Positions 11,444 to 20,798 of a stretch of DNA of 52,804 nucleotides are shown here, piece by piece (the stretch's first letter is position 1; every line of letters starts with the position of its first letter). Source of the stretch: Gammaproteobacteria bacterium (GTDB lineage: Bacteria > Pseudomonadota > Gammaproteobacteria > Arenicellales > Poriferihabitantaceae); NCBI GenBank assembly GCA_026708585.1, contig JAPOUQ010000057.1:1-52804 (forward strand). Reading direction: 5' to 3'. The notes beneath the pieces were generated by a model. That model was given only the letters and a program-made list of their open reading frames with translations, searched no databases and was not told the origin of the DNA. A program made the position numbers and the translations under genes.

Positions 11444-12004
11444 TCATGTGAATTCAGTCTTTGGTTTCGAAAAAACCCGTCGAACCATCGGAATGAAAAA
11501 ATCCAGATCACGTGATTTATATGCAGGATCGAAGCAGTTCTGATCATATTTATGACAGAAGTCAACACAATCTTGATACCAAACATGGTCCTTTAGTGCC
11601 TCTCTTGCGTTTCGGTCCTTGCCCAAATGGTGATGGTAATAATAGGTCTGAAATAGGCCATGATGCTTAATAATCCAGTACACACGCTCAGAAACGTAGG
11701 GTCGAAGAATCGCGGCGGCCATTTCGCTGTGTGCAGCTGGTGCTAGCTCATCACCAATGTCATGCAATAGGGCGGCAACCACCAGTTCTTCCGGTTCATC
11801 GGCATCATATGCGCGGGTGGCTGATTGGAGCGAGTGCTCAAGCCGGGTGATGGGATAACCCGGTAGCGTTTCCTGAAGTCTAGATAGTGCTTCTATTAAA
11901 CGATCAGGAAGTTCACGAACATATTTTTCTTCGAATTCTGCAAGCAGAGCATAATCCTCAGCTGTGCCATCTTCCATACGTGTAAAAGTAACCGTTTTCA
12001 TCAT
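11444..12004 (-). CDS. HD-domain protein related to PhnZ/MIOX-type oxygenases
   Basis: The 186-residue protein shows the metal ligands of the HD superfamily in order: His57 (LEHSLQ), His81-Asp82 (LLHDIG), His92 (APAAHSEM), His114/115 (IIKHH) and a distal Asp159 (CFDPAYKSRD). The spacing and the HSEMAA...SERVYWIIKHH segment resemble PhnZ, the di-iron oxygenase that cleaves 2-amino-1-hydroxyethylphosphonate. The PhnZ-type substrate glutamate before the first histidine is not evident. It may therefore be an oxygenase for another substrate or a plain phosphohydrolase. It stands alone: no phosphonate genes are nearby. The methionine codons at the start are doubled, so the exact start is uncertain by one codon. 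Confidence 0.75.
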   Translation of the reverse strand: MMKTVTFTRMEDGTAEDYALLAEFEEKYVRELPDRLIEALSRLQETLPGYPITRLEHSLQSATRAYDADEPEELVVAALLHDIGDELAPAAHSEMAAAILRPYVSERVYWIIKHHGLFQTYYYHHHLGKDRNAREALKDHVWYQDCVDFCHKYDQNCFDPAYKSRDLDFFIPMVRRVFSKPKTEFT

Positions 12005-12294
12005 TGATGCTCGAGATTGTGAATGACCGAAAAAACGAGATTGGGATGGCCAGTGGAAAATTCACGATAATGGATGCTGATTCTTTCTGGCCATTTTTAC
12101 CATTAATGCGCGAATTGAACATGGACTTTTTGGTTGAACCCACCTACGATTTGACGATTATAAAAAACAAAATTGATTATCCGAATAGACAGGGTGATTA
12201 TCAAGCGCCGTCTACTCGGGCAGAATGTATTGTTGTGCTTGGCGTAATAGAATATTTTCAATAAACAGAAATCAATCAACATTGGGATACCATT

Positions 12295-14601
12295 TCATCG
12301 GTTATTGTGAACGATTTTGACACACGATGAATAGGAGGTAGGCTGAGTACCGGGTATAAACGGGAGATTGATTCGGGTTTCACACTCGTTACTTGCGAGC
12401 AACCCATTTTCCGAATCAATCTGTACATAACGCAAATCACCTTTGCCTAGCTTTGATGTGCTCGTTAAGTCCAAATTTCCCATTAACTCTTCCCATACAC
12501 GCATCGCTCCGTTAGAACCAGTCAGCCCGATGGGTCGATTGTCGTCACGACCTACCCAAACCACAGCTAGAAGATTACCGCTATAGCCAGCAAACCAACT
12601 GTCCCGAAACTGGTTTGTGGTACCAGTCTTGCCAGCCAGGCGAAGGTTTTTCGGAAACGTCCAGCCCAATCTTGAAGCAGTTCCGAATTGAACACTCTGA
12701 CTCAAGACATGGTGTACAAGCCGTGCGCTCGTTTTTGGAACCGTCTGTACCGACTGGATAGAAAATCTCGCAATTGTCTCTCCCTTTGAATTTGAGATTT
12801 GGGTTAATCCCCGAAGCGGTATCAGCGAACCAGAGTTTGCGATAGCCTGATACATTTGCGCCATTTCCAAAGGATTATGCTGACTAGAACCAAGCAGCAC
12901 TGAAGGATAAGGTTTGATATCTCGTACCAGACCTAGTTGATTCAACGTGTGAATGATATTATCAATACCAATGGCCATACCAAGGTGGACAGCAGGAAGG
13001 TTATACGAATGGGCTAGAGCTTGATACAAAGGTACCGAATCCTGATACTCTTCGTTATAGTTCTTCGGTGACCAACGGTTACCATCTTCAAGGATTAGAC
13101 TGATCGGTTTGTCGGGTAAGCGGCTAGCCAAAGTATATCCATAACTGGACTTTAGGGCGGTTAGATAAACAGCTGGCTTGACTAGTGAACCGATTTGTCT
13201 TTCAATGTCTGTAGCTCGATTAAACCCCGAATTTTGTGCCCAGCGATCTCCAATTACCGCAAGAATATTCCCACTTGCGGGCTCCACCACAATGACCGCT
13301 CCTTGCAACGTGCCTGATTTTATTTTTTTGCTAATTTCCAATTTATCCAGGGTTTGGGATAACGCATGCTGCGCAGCATACTGTATATCTAAATCCAAAG
13401 TAGTGTGCAGATCCAGACCACTTGTGCGCAAAATCTCTTCCGAGTAGTACAGCCTAAGATAGCGTTGTAAGAAATCAAAATACGCGGGAAAGCCGCTAAT
13501 CTTCTCCTGAGTTCTGGAAGTAACACCGATTGGCAGGTTCTTATAACGTATGACTGCTTCGGGTGTTAGCGTGCCAAATTCTGCCATTCTGTTGAGGGTC
13601 AGATTTCGTCTTTGCAATGCACGCTCGGGATTGCGATGGGGGTTGTAATAGGAAGGGGCAGCGATGATGCCAACCAAAAGCGCAACTTCATGTGGCCGCA
13701 AATCCCAGATCGGTCGCCCAAAATAGAATTCGCTCGCTAGTGGAAAACCGTGTATAGCTCGATGCCCGGATTGTCCAAGAAACACCTCATTCAGATAGGT
13801 TTCAAGGATTTTGGTTTTGCTATAACGCCACTCAATAACTAATGCATATACCGCTTCCTTGATTTTTCTCTTTATCGTCTTCTCTGGACTCAAAAATAAA
13901 TTTTTTACCAATTGTTGAGTTATCGTACTCCCTCCCTGCACAGCCTTGCCCGATATCAGGTTCGTAACCGCCGCACGCAAGATAGCCTTCAAGTCAACGC
14001 CGTGATGTTCGCTGAATTTATGGTCTTCCATGATTAATAAGGCATGCACCAGAATCTCTGGCATTTGGTGTAGCTTGAGTTGGATACGGTCTTGATGGGG
14101 GCCAATCTGCAGGGTACCGATCATGGGCGATTCCAGAGCAATGGTACTCAAGGCTTGCCCGGTCTTCAGATTTCGGATGGAAACGACCTGATCATTTTTC
14201 GTTTGTATGCGTACGGGTATAGCCGATTGACCCGGAATGGTTTCATTCGTGGCTTTTCGAATAAATAGATCAGCTTGCTTCTGGTCAATAGAATAGTCTC
14301 CAGGTTGCGATATCTGATTCGTCTTGTGGTATCCAAAGCGGTCTAGTTTACGAGCGAGGTGTGCAAGCGACATCGGATCGCCATTTCCGATCGTTAGAGG
14401 TCGTGCATATACATGTGAGGGTTCAGAATCAATTTCGCCATCCATGATAGCGCGAACCTGAGCATCAATGTAAAGTAAGGTGATTGAGCCAGCCAGGATC
14501 AGTGCGAGAAATAGGCTTGGAAGCAATGAGCGAAGGAGACCACGACGACGCCCTGATTGCCTGTTCGATGTTTTTCGGTGTTTTCGGGATTTACGACTCA
14601 A
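12295..14601 (-). CDS. mrcB: Penicillin-binding protein 1B (bifunctional transglycosylase/transpeptidase)
   Basis: Inner-membrane enzyme that polymerises and crosslinks peptidoglycan. In 768 residues: a basic cytoplasmic tail (about 1-25), one transmembrane anchor (about 26-47), a UB2H-like region, then the GT51 glycosyltransferase with MEDHKFSEHHGVD and GGSTITQQLVKNLFL. The transpeptidase domain follows with SLVK (SxxK), SYN (SxN) and KTGTTNQFRDSWF. The order and motifs match PBP1B rather than PBP1A, which lacks UB2H and has an OB-fold insert. Length is a little short of E. coli PBP1B (844). It seems to be transcribed alone; the next minus-strand gene upstream ends about 36 bases before it. 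Confidence 0.95.
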   Translation of the reverse strand: MSRKSRKHRKTSNRQSGRRRGLLRSLLPSLFLALILAGSITLLYIDAQVRAIMDGEIDSEPSHVYARPLTIGNGDPMSLAHLARKLDRFGYHKTNQISQPGDYSIDQKQADLFIRKATNETIPGQSAIPVRIQTKNDQVVSIRNLKTGQALSTIALESPMIGTLQIGPHQDRIQLKLHQMPEILVHALLIMEDHKFSEHHGVDLKAILRAAVTNLISGKAVQGGSTITQQLVKNLFLSPEKTIKRKIKEAVYALVIEWRYSKTKILETYLNEVFLGQSGHRAIHGFPLASEFYFGRPIWDLRPHEVALLVGIIAAPSYYNPHRNPERALQRRNLTLNRMAEFGTLTPEAVIRYKNLPIGVTSRTQEKISGFPAYFDFLQRYLRLYYSEEILRTSGLDLHTTLDLDIQYAAQHALSQTLDKLEISKKIKSGTLQGAVIVVEPASGNILAVIGDRWAQNSGFNRATDIERQIGSLVKPAVYLTALKSSYGYTLASRLPDKPISLILEDGNRWSPKNYNEEYQDSVPLYQALAHSYNLPAVHLGMAIGIDNIIHTLNQLGLVRDIKPYPSVLLGSSQHNPLEMAQMYQAIANSGSLIPLRGLTQISNSKGETIARFSIQSVQTVPKTSARLVHHVLSQSVQFGTASRLGWTFPKNLRLAGKTGTTNQFRDSWFAGYSGNLLAVVWVGRDDNRPIGLTGSNGAMRVWEELMGNLDLTSTSKLGKGDLRYVQIDSENGLLASNECETRINLPFIPGTQPTSYSSCVKIVHNNR

Positions 14602-14637
14602 GAAGCAAAGTTGGGTTATGCTTTATTATGAAGACCG

Positions 14638-14940
14638 CTACAAAAGTTCGGCATGGCAATTCCAGCAAATTTCAAAACTAGCTGGGTTGATCTCACCACA
14701 CTGATGACATGAGATTTCCTCAAAGGGCTTCTGAGGGGCATCAAAGTCCCGAATGATTCGACACGCCCTTTCTTCGTCAAAATCTCGCTTGATCCAAATT
14801 TCTGGCGGACTAACCGGTAATTCACCAAGACCACCGGATAAATTGCCGTTAACGAGAATTGCTGCAATATCGACATTCTCAAGCATATCCAGTATCAACT
14901 GGGCATCAATGAGCGAATCAGCTTCATAGACTTTTCGCAT
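14638..14940 (-). CDS. DUF2007-type protein with C-terminal zinc ribbon
   Basis: The start at 14940 is chosen because the DUF2007 opening MRKVYEADSLIDAQLILDML begins there; a longer frame reaching 15135 overlaps the upstream permease and gives nonsense. Residues 1-65 resemble the putative signal-transducing DUF2007 domain, including the ILVNG and PEIWI blocks. Residues 76-98 form a zinc ribbon with CHQCGEINPASFEICWNC. Function is unknown. It follows the permease gene after a 4-base gap and ends the trp-linked gene train. Confidence 0.85.
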   Translation of the reverse strand: MRKVYEADSLIDAQLILDMLENVDIAAILVNGNLSGGLGELPVSPPEIWIKRDFDEERACRIIRDFDAPQKPFEEISCHQCGEINPASFEICWNCHAELL

Positions 14941-14944
14941 GTTT

Positions 14945-16006
14945 TCAAGTTGTCTTTTGTTGCGGAGAGTTTGGCCAGGCAACAATAATTGCATTGACCA
15001 GTGTAGCCAGTGGAATTGCAAAAAATATCCCCCATACCCCCCACAGACCACCGAATACCAAAACCGCAACGATGATAGCCACAGGATGAAGGTTAACTGC
15101 TTCAGAAAACAGTAAGGGCACCAGCAAATTTCCATCCAGCGCCTGAATCACCAAATAGGTAACAGTCAGTATAATTAGCTCCGACGACCAACCCCACTGA
15201 GCCCAGGCAAAAATGACCACCGGTATGGTAACAACCGCCGCACCGATATAGGGGATCAATACTGAAATCCCCACCAGAAAGGACAACAGCATGGCGTAAT
15301 TGAGATCGAGAATAGAAAAAGCAACAAACGTAGCTCCCCAAACAATCAGTATCTCCCAGAATTTTCCACGAACATAGTTTGCGATTTGAATATCAACATC
15401 CCCCCAGATCTGGGCTGCCAGTTCATGGTCTTTGGGTACGAACCGGATCAGGTAATCCAGGATCTTTTTCTTGTCCTTCACAAAAAAGAAAATCAGGATC
15501 GGCAACAAGATTAGATAAATCATCCAAGTGATAATGCTAACTGCACTGGCTAAGGAGATGCTGACCAGTTGTTGTCCGAAATCAGTCAATTGTGTTCGTA
15601 TGGCTGCGATGATTTCCGAAACCAGATCGACCGAGATTAGTTCGGGATAATAATCGGGCAACTGAGTGAGCTCATGTTGACCGCGCTGTAGCAGCCACGG
15701 TATTTGTTGAACCATTTGTGTCAATTGGTTATATAGTAAGGGAAACACAATGAACAGAGTGCCGATCACAAACAGAACAAAACCGACGTAAACAAATCCG
15801 ACCGCAACCGGTCTGGGCAAACCAAAAAAGGTTAAACGTCCAACCAGGCCTTCCAGAACATATGCGATCACAATTCCTGCAATCACCGGTGCCAAAATTG
15901 CTCCAGCATAGGAAACGATCAAGGTGGTCGCCAGCAAAAAGAGCGTCAAGAAAACGATTTGAGGGTTGGAGATTTGCTCCTTAATCCAATCGACAAAGTA
16001 ATTCAT
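14945..16006 (-). CDS. AI-2E family transporter (PerM/YdiK-like permease)
   Basis: Inner-membrane protein of 353 residues with about eight hydrophobic segments. The long central hydrophilic loop, the IPYIGAAVVTIPVV block and the C-terminal VFGGLWGVWGIFFAIPLATL motif are characteristic of PF01594. Family members export small molecules or ions (TqsA exports AI-2; some are Na+/H+ antiporters), so the substrate cannot be read from sequence. In many gammaproteobacteria a PerM homologue adjoins hda and purM; here it follows osmC after a gap of only 4 bases and so belongs to the trp operon. Confidence 0.9.
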   Translation of the reverse strand: MNYFVDWIKEQISNPQIVFLTLFLLATTLIVSYAGAILAPVIAGIVIAYVLEGLVGRLTFFGLPRPVAVGFVYVGFVLFVIGTLFIVFPLLYNQLTQMVQQIPWLLQRGQHELTQLPDYYPELISVDLVSEIIAAIRTQLTDFGQQLVSISLASAVSIITWMIYLILLPILIFFFVKDKKKILDYLIRFVPKDHELAAQIWGDVDIQIANYVRGKFWEILIVWGATFVAFSILDLNYAMLLSFLVGISVLIPYIGAAVVTIPVVIFAWAQWGWSSELIILTVTYLVIQALDGNLLVPLLFSEAVNLHPVAIIVAVLVFGGLWGVWGIFFAIPLATLVNAIIVAWPNSPQQKTT

Positions 16007-16010
16007 ATCG

Positions 16011-16445
16011 CTATTGCTCTCGATGTGATGGAACTGGATGGATCGTTGTGCTGTGCGAGATCCGAGCGGTGGATTCCAGCATTTTCCCGACTGAACAATA
16101 TTTCTCTACTGCAAGCGTAACTGCACGTTGCACTTTGCGCTGATCCAGATTGTTGCCGTAAATGAGAAAGTCAAGCTGTATATGGCAAAATACGGCCGGT
16201 ACTTGATCGGCCCGTTCTCCAGTGACTTCAATTTGACAGTCTGATACATCCTGTTTCATTTTCCTCAATGTAGACATTACATCGATGGCACTGCATCCAG
16301 CTAGTGCACCCAAGACAAGCTCCATTGGTCTAGGTCCTTTCTCCTGCCCACCCACAGTTTCTGACCCATCGATTTCAAATCGCTGATCATTGTCTGTACT
16401 TGCCGTAAAGTGCACACCATCATTCAAGTGTAATACAACTTTCAT
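16011..16445 (-). CDS. OsmC/Ohr family protein (YhfA-like)
   Basis: The 144-residue protein has the OsmC fold signatures: GPRPMELVLGALAGCSAIDV with a cysteine near residue 51, and VEKYCSVGKML with a second cysteine near 116. These two cysteines are the peroxidatic and resolving residues in the family, so a thiol peroxidase role against organic hydroperoxides is plausible. The YhfA subgroup has unknown substrates. Its ATG overlaps the trpC stop as ATGA, implying translational coupling. Confidence 0.9.
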   Translation of the reverse strand: MKVVLHLNDGVHFTASTDNDQRFEIDGSETVGGQEKGPRPMELVLGALAGCSAIDVMSTLRKMKQDVSDCQIEVTGERADQVPAVFCHIQLDFLIYGNNLDQRKVQRAVTLAVEKYCSVGKMLESTARISHSTTIHPVPSHREQ

Positions 16446-17236
16446 CTCACCTCTCCAAATAGCTGATGAAACTTTGTACTCGGATCCTGAGCACGCATCA
16501 GGGATTCACCGACTAGGAACGTATTGACTTGATTGGCACGCATCAGGGCAACGTCATACTTACTATGAATCCCACTCTCCGTAACCACAATTCGATCTTT
16601 GGGAATAGCATCTAGCAATCCTAGCGTAGTTTCAAGCGAGGTTTCAAATGTATGGAGGTTTCGGTTGTTAATACCGACCAGCTTGCATGGCAAAGCGATC
16701 GCCTGCTCAAGTTCCGCAGAATTGTGGACCTCGACGAGTATATCCAGACCAATCTCATTCGCGATCTCAGCGAGCTGTTGCAGTTTTTTGGGGTCTAGTG
16801 CGGCAACGATCAACAAAATGGCATCTGCTCCAAGTATCTTCGACTCATATACTTGATAGGGGTCGATGATAAATTCTTTTCGAAGTATTGGTAATGCACA
16901 ACTCTTTCTGACCGCTTCAATGAAAGAGTCATGACCTTGAAAATAGGTTTCATCTGTTAGGATCGATAAACAGGTCGCACCCGCACTTGCATAACTTTCT
17001 GCAATGGTGACCGGATCAAAATCCTCTCGAATAATACCCTTGCTCGGTGATGCTTTCTTGATCTCGCAGATGACGGCAGGCATCCCTTGGGAAAGTTCCT
17101 TGTCAATGGCTTCAACAAACCCTCGAGGTGATCTCTCTCCCGCTCTCTCGATTAACACGTCGATCGGCAACGTCTGGATACGAGCATTGATTTCTGAGAT
17201 TTTTGTTGAAATGATTTGCTTCAGGATATCCTGCAT
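16442..17236 (-). CDS. trpC: Indole-3-glycerol phosphate synthase
   Basis: TIM-barrel enzyme converting CdRP to indole-3-glycerol phosphate in tryptophan synthesis. The 264 residues include CEIKKASPSKG (catalytic lysine), ILRKEFIIDPYQVYE, GINNRNLHTFET and the phosphate-binding VTESGI. It is monofunctional; the TrpF domain found fused in E. coli is absent. It starts directly after the trpG stop, and the trpD gene usually lying between them is missing. Confidence 0.97.
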   Translation of the reverse strand: MQDILKQIISTKISEINARIQTLPIDVLIERAGERSPRGFVEAIDKELSQGMPAVICEIKKASPSKGIIREDFDPVTIAESYASAGATCLSILTDETYFQGHDSFIEAVRKSCALPILRKEFIIDPYQVYESKILGADAILLIVAALDPKKLQQLAEIANEIGLDILVEVHNSAELEQAIALPCKLVGINNRNLHTFETSLETTLGLLDAIPKDRIVVTESGIHSKYDVALMRANQVNTFLVGESLMRAQDPSTKFHQLFGEVR

Positions 17237-17818
17237 TCAGTGAGCTTGCAGAGCAGAGTGATGTAAAAAATTTTCGAGTATTTGATGGCCGAAATGAGTG
17301 GCAATCGACTCAGGATGAAATTGAACGCCGTTAACTTGTAACTCCTGGTGCCGAACGGCCATTATTTCCTGATCGTCGGTCCATGCTGTGATTTCAAAAC
17401 AGTCTGGGATTGAATCACGTTCAATCACCAGAGAGTGATATCGAGCCGCCCGGAACGGATTGTCCAAACCCTTGAAAATGCCGCCGTTAGAATGGTAAAC
17501 CATAGAGGTTTTTCCATGCATGATTTGTTCTGCCTTGACTATTTTACCACCGAAAGCCTGACCGATACTTTGATGGCCTAAGCACACTCCCAGTATTGGG
17601 ATCTGCCCCGCCATCTGATTAACTACAGAGACTGAAATACCCGCCTCATCGGGGGTGCATGGGCCTGGAGAGATCACCAAATATTCTGGCTCCATCCGTT
17701 CAATTTCTTTTGGAGATATCTGGTCATTGCGAAATACCTGAACATCCTGCTTCAACTCCCCAAAATACTGGACGAGGTTGTAGGTAAAAGAATCGTAGTT
17801 GTCAATGATAACAAGCAT
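17237..17818 (-). CDS. trpG: Anthranilate synthase component II (glutamine amidotransferase)
   Basis: Class I glutamine amidotransferase that feeds ammonia to TrpE; the paralogous PabA reaction is also possible. The 193 residues contain the opening [18 protein letters not shown], the oxyanion segment [11 protein letters not shown], the catalytic cysteine in [16 protein letters not shown], and the His-Glu pair in VQFHPESI. It is not fused to TrpD. It lies between the deoxyribosyltransferase-like gene and trpC. Confidence 0.96.
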   Translation of the reverse strand: MLVIIDNYDSFTYNLVQYFGELKQDVQVFRNDQISPKEIERMEPEYLVISPGPCTPDEAGISVSVVNQMAGQIPILGVCLGHQSIGQAFGGKIVKAEQIMHGKTSMVYHSNGGIFKGLDNPFRAARYHSLVIERDSIPDCFEITAWTDDQEIMAVRHQELQVNGVQFHPESIATHFGHQILENFLHHSALQAH

Positions 17819-17876
17819 AGCTGGTACTACTTCATAACCAATGATGGCAAGTTAGCCAAACCAATTTCTTTGTTCT

Positions 17877-18341
17877 TCACTGATTAACCCATTCGACGAG
17901 AGCTTTGTCGGGATCGTCGAGTTCTTGAATTGATGTAAACCAGTAACGCTCCCAGCCTTTTTCGGGCAGCGTTGCAAACAACATTAAATTGAGAGGATAG
18001 CATTCGCTGTCAGTGCAGTTGCGAAAATCGTCCCTAAACAAGAATACGGGTTTGTCCCATGCCATGGCTAGACCCAACTCAACCATCACCCCTTCATCAG
18101 GTGGGCAGCCATTCACTACAGCAAATAGACCATCTGCTTCCCGGACATCGTTCAGATCATCCTGCCCAATCCGATAAGCCCAACCGGGTTTGGCTCGGTC
18201 AATCTGGTTATTGCGAGAAAATGGTTCCCAAACTTCCGCACCTATCGATTCTAGTGCTTCGACTAGCGCAACTAAGGGACCATCCCGAAGTTGCTCGGAA
18301 AACCCGTACGGATTGGCGAGATATAAGGTCTTTTTGGGCAT
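17877..18341 (-). CDS. Nucleoside 2-deoxyribosyltransferase family protein
   Basis: The start at 18341 gives the family opening MPKKTLYLANPYGFS; a longer frame reaching 18407 would overlap trpE and adds an unrelated N-terminus. The 154 residues match PF05014: the nucleotide-binding YLANP, the DLNDVREADGLFAVV block, and the active-site-like PPDEGVMVELGLAMAW segment with the expected glutamate. Members move deoxyribose between bases or act as nucleotide N-glycosidases. Placement 7 bases after trpE and before trpG is unusual; in related gammaproteobacteria a phosphoglycolate phosphatase is the more common trp-linked neighbour. Substrate unknown. Confidence 0.85.
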   Translation of the reverse strand: MPKKTLYLANPYGFSEQLRDGPLVALVEALESIGAEVWEPFSRNNQIDRAKPGWAYRIGQDDLNDVREADGLFAVVNGCPPDEGVMVELGLAMAWDKPVFLFRDDFRNCTDSECYPLNLMLFATLPEKGWERYWFTSIQELDDPDKALVEWVNQ

Positions 18342-18348
18342 GGTGGTT

Positions 18349-19842
18349 TTATTGTAACGGTTTCTCGAGCCCTTCCCCAACCATTTCAATGGCACGTAAC
18401 ACCGCACCGGCCTTGTTCATCGACTCCTGCCACTCTGCTAACGGCTTTGAGTCTGCAACAATTCCTCCGCCCGCTTGAACATGAGCCTGCTGATTCTTTA
18501 CCACTGCTGTGCGGATGGCGATTGCCATATCCATGTTGCCATTCCAACCAATATATCCGATTGCTCCAGAATAGATTCCCCTTCGATGCGGTTCGAGTTC
18601 TTCAATAATTTCCAGTGCACGGATTTTCGGCGCACCAGAAAGCGTGCCAGCTGGAAAAGATGCACTCAGGACATCGATGGCATCAAGTCCCTCCTGAATC
18701 TGACCGGTCACATTGGATACGATATGCATGACATGTGAATATTTTTCGATCGTCATCATATCAGTGACCGAGACAGTCCCTGATCGAGAGACTCGACCCA
18801 CATCGTTTCGACCAAGATCAATCAACATCAAATGTTCAGCAGTCTCCTTGGGATCAGCCAGCAATTCCTTGACTAGATTTTCGTCTTCTTCCTCCGTACT
18901 ACCGCGATGGCGTGTTCCGGCTATTGGGCGTAAGGTAATATTATCATTTTCGAGTCGCACCAAAACTTCCGGTGATGATCCAGCAATATGGAAATCACCA
19001 AGATGAAAATAATACATATAAGGCGATGGATTGAGAGTGCGAAGTGCCCGGTATAGATCAATCGGACTCCCGGGGAAATCCAGAGCAAGGCGTTGCGATA
19101 ACACGATCTGAAATGCATCGCCTTCATAAATGTAATGCTTGCATTGATCCACTGCATCTAGATACTTCTCTTTCGGGAAGAAATAGTGCATATCAGATGG
19201 TTTTGATGGTTTTTGGCCGATCGATGAGTCCAAGGGCGTTTGCGGATGTTGTTCACGAAGACGCCCAATCAATTGATTGAGACGTAACTGACCCGATTCC
19301 CATGCATCTGGAGTCTCAGGATTGGCGTGGATGACGAGATACATGCGTCCCCTGAGATTATCGAAAACCACCACCTCACTCGATGAAATGAGCACAATAT
19401 CGGGAGTATCCGAGGGGTCGGCATTTGCACCAGTATCAAGGTGAGGTTCGATATATCGGATCGTTCCATAGCCAAAATATCCCACTAGACCACCGGTAAA
19501 CCTTGGCGCATCGTTAATCTCCGGCGTTCGAAAACGTTCTTTGAATTTGCGAACCTCCTGCAGTGGGTTATCGCTGTGAAATTTCTGTACCCGATTACCG
19601 TGTATGATTTTGACTATATGACCGGTAATTTCGATACGATTGTTGCAGGCCAGGCCAATAATGGAATATCGACCCCATTTTTCTCCGCCTTCTACGGATT
19701 CGAGAAGATACGACCAAGGCTCATCTGCAAGTTTGAAATATGTGCTGAGCGGAGTATCGAGATCAGCCAGCAATTCCCGGATCAAGGGAATGCTGTTATA
19801 ACCTTGTTGGCCTAGTTCTTGAAATTCTGCTTTGCTAAGCAT
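18349..19842 (-). CDS. trpE: Anthranilate synthase component I
   Basis: Converts chorismate to anthranilate with TrpG. The 497 residues include the N-terminal PDTPLSTYFKL-like region for tryptophan feedback (LLESVEGGEKWGRYS carries the conserved LLES motif) and the chorismate-binding core with RPIAGTRHRG, LIDLGRNDVGRVSR, SFPAGTLSGAPKIRA and GAIGYIGW. LLES marks TrpE rather than PabB. It heads the trp run; the 230 bases upstream show no Trp-codon leader peptide, so attenuation of the E. coli kind is not apparent. Confidence 0.97.
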   Translation of the reverse strand: MLSKAEFQELGQQGYNSIPLIRELLADLDTPLSTYFKLADEPWSYLLESVEGGEKWGRYSIIGLACNNRIEITGHIVKIIHGNRVQKFHSDNPLQEVRKFKERFRTPEINDAPRFTGGLVGYFGYGTIRYIEPHLDTGANADPSDTPDIVLISSSEVVVFDNLRGRMYLVIHANPETPDAWESGQLRLNQLIGRLREQHPQTPLDSSIGQKPSKPSDMHYFFPKEKYLDAVDQCKHYIYEGDAFQIVLSQRLALDFPGSPIDLYRALRTLNPSPYMYYFHLGDFHIAGSSPEVLVRLENDNITLRPIAGTRHRGSTEEEDENLVKELLADPKETAEHLMLIDLGRNDVGRVSRSGTVSVTDMMTIEKYSHVMHIVSNVTGQIQEGLDAIDVLSASFPAGTLSGAPKIRALEIIEELEPHRRGIYSGAIGYIGWNGNMDMAIAIRTAVVKNQQAHVQAGGGIVADSKPLAEWQESMNKAGAVLRAIEMVGEGLEKPLQ

Positions 19843-20075
19843 GTTCTATTGGTCCGAAGGTAGAAACACAAATAGGATCGTGCTTTGAGAAATACGATCT
19901 CGACAGTTAGTCAAACTCTCATGAAGTTGCTGAGAATTTGACACAATAATAGATTTTATCAACATAATCTGAATATATTAGGAATTTTATCTACAATTTA
20001 ACGACACTTCTCTTTGTTATCAGCGATCCATATTATTTGCTATATGCACTACAATCTGGAATGTTCGATACTGAA

Positions 20076-20765
20076 TTATGCGTTCTTGATCGCAGAGCGC
20101 ATCTGATGGAGTACACGGTCATATCGATTGGGATCTTGATAACGAGCCGCCCCGAATATCGCACTTCCGGCAACAAAGGTATCAGCACCAGCACTGGCAA
20201 TTTCGGCAATGTTTTCGGGGCTCACGCCTCCATCGACTTCAAGTCGGATTGGCTTTTTGTTCTGATCAATGATGCCTCGCATTTTCGCGATTTTCTTCAA
20301 TGTTCCTGGTATAAATTTCTGTCCGGCAAATCCGGGATTTACCGACATCAGTAAGACCATGTCAAGCTTGTCCAGAACATAATCGAGACAGGTTAACGAC
20401 GTGGATGGGTTTAGGACCAAGCCCGATTTGCAACCGTGATCACGGATCAATTGCAAGGTTCGGTCTACATGGTTACTTGCTTCAGGATGGAAGGTGATAT
20501 AGGTTGCGCCCGCATCTGCAAAATCAGGAATCAGTCGATCCACGGGTTTGGTCATCAAATGAACGTCAATGGGCGCAGTGATGCCAAAGTTTCGAATGGC
20601 CTTGCATATGATTGGGCCAAAGGTGAGATTCGGTACATAATGGTTATCCATGACATCGAAGTGCACAAAATCCGCACCAGAAGCCAAGACATCTTTGACT
20701 TCCTGACCGAGTTTCGCAAAGTCGGCGGATAGAATGGAAGGGGCAATGACTGGTTCTTGTTTCAT
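20076..20765 (-). CDS. rpe: Ribulose-phosphate 3-epimerase
   Basis: Pentose phosphate enzyme interconverting ribulose-5-phosphate and xylulose-5-phosphate. In 229 residues the TIM-barrel landmarks are clear: [46 protein letters not shown] and [11 protein letters not shown]. It follows degQ by 33 bases and precedes trpE by about 230. rpe upstream of trpE is a common gammaproteobacterial linkage, but the gph gene usually between them is not here. Confidence 0.97.
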   Translation of the reverse strand: MKQEPVIAPSILSADFAKLGQEVKDVLASGADFVHFDVMDNHYVPNLTFGPIICKAIRNFGITAPIDVHLMTKPVDRLIPDFADAGATYITFHPEASNHVDRTLQLIRDHGCKSGLVLNPSTSLTCLDYVLDKLDMVLLMSVNPGFAGQKFIPGTLKKIAKMRGIIDQNKKPIRLEVDGGVSPENIAEIASAGADTFVAGSAIFGAARYQDPNRYDRVLHQMRSAIKNA

Positions 20766-20798
20766 GCGAAGTGTTCCCTATCCAAAGCTTGCCGGTAA

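Noticed and set aside
12004-12264. 86-codon plus-strand frame next to the HD-domain gene, ending in a methyltransferase-like CIVVLGVIEYF
   Set aside because: Opposite strand from its neighbours, no ribosome binding site, touches the HD gene start, and the likeness is too short to support a gene or a named fragment.
19843-20075. Tryptophan leader peptide/attenuator upstream of trpE
   Set aside because: No short frame with tandem Trp codons and no terminator-antiterminator pair could be found.
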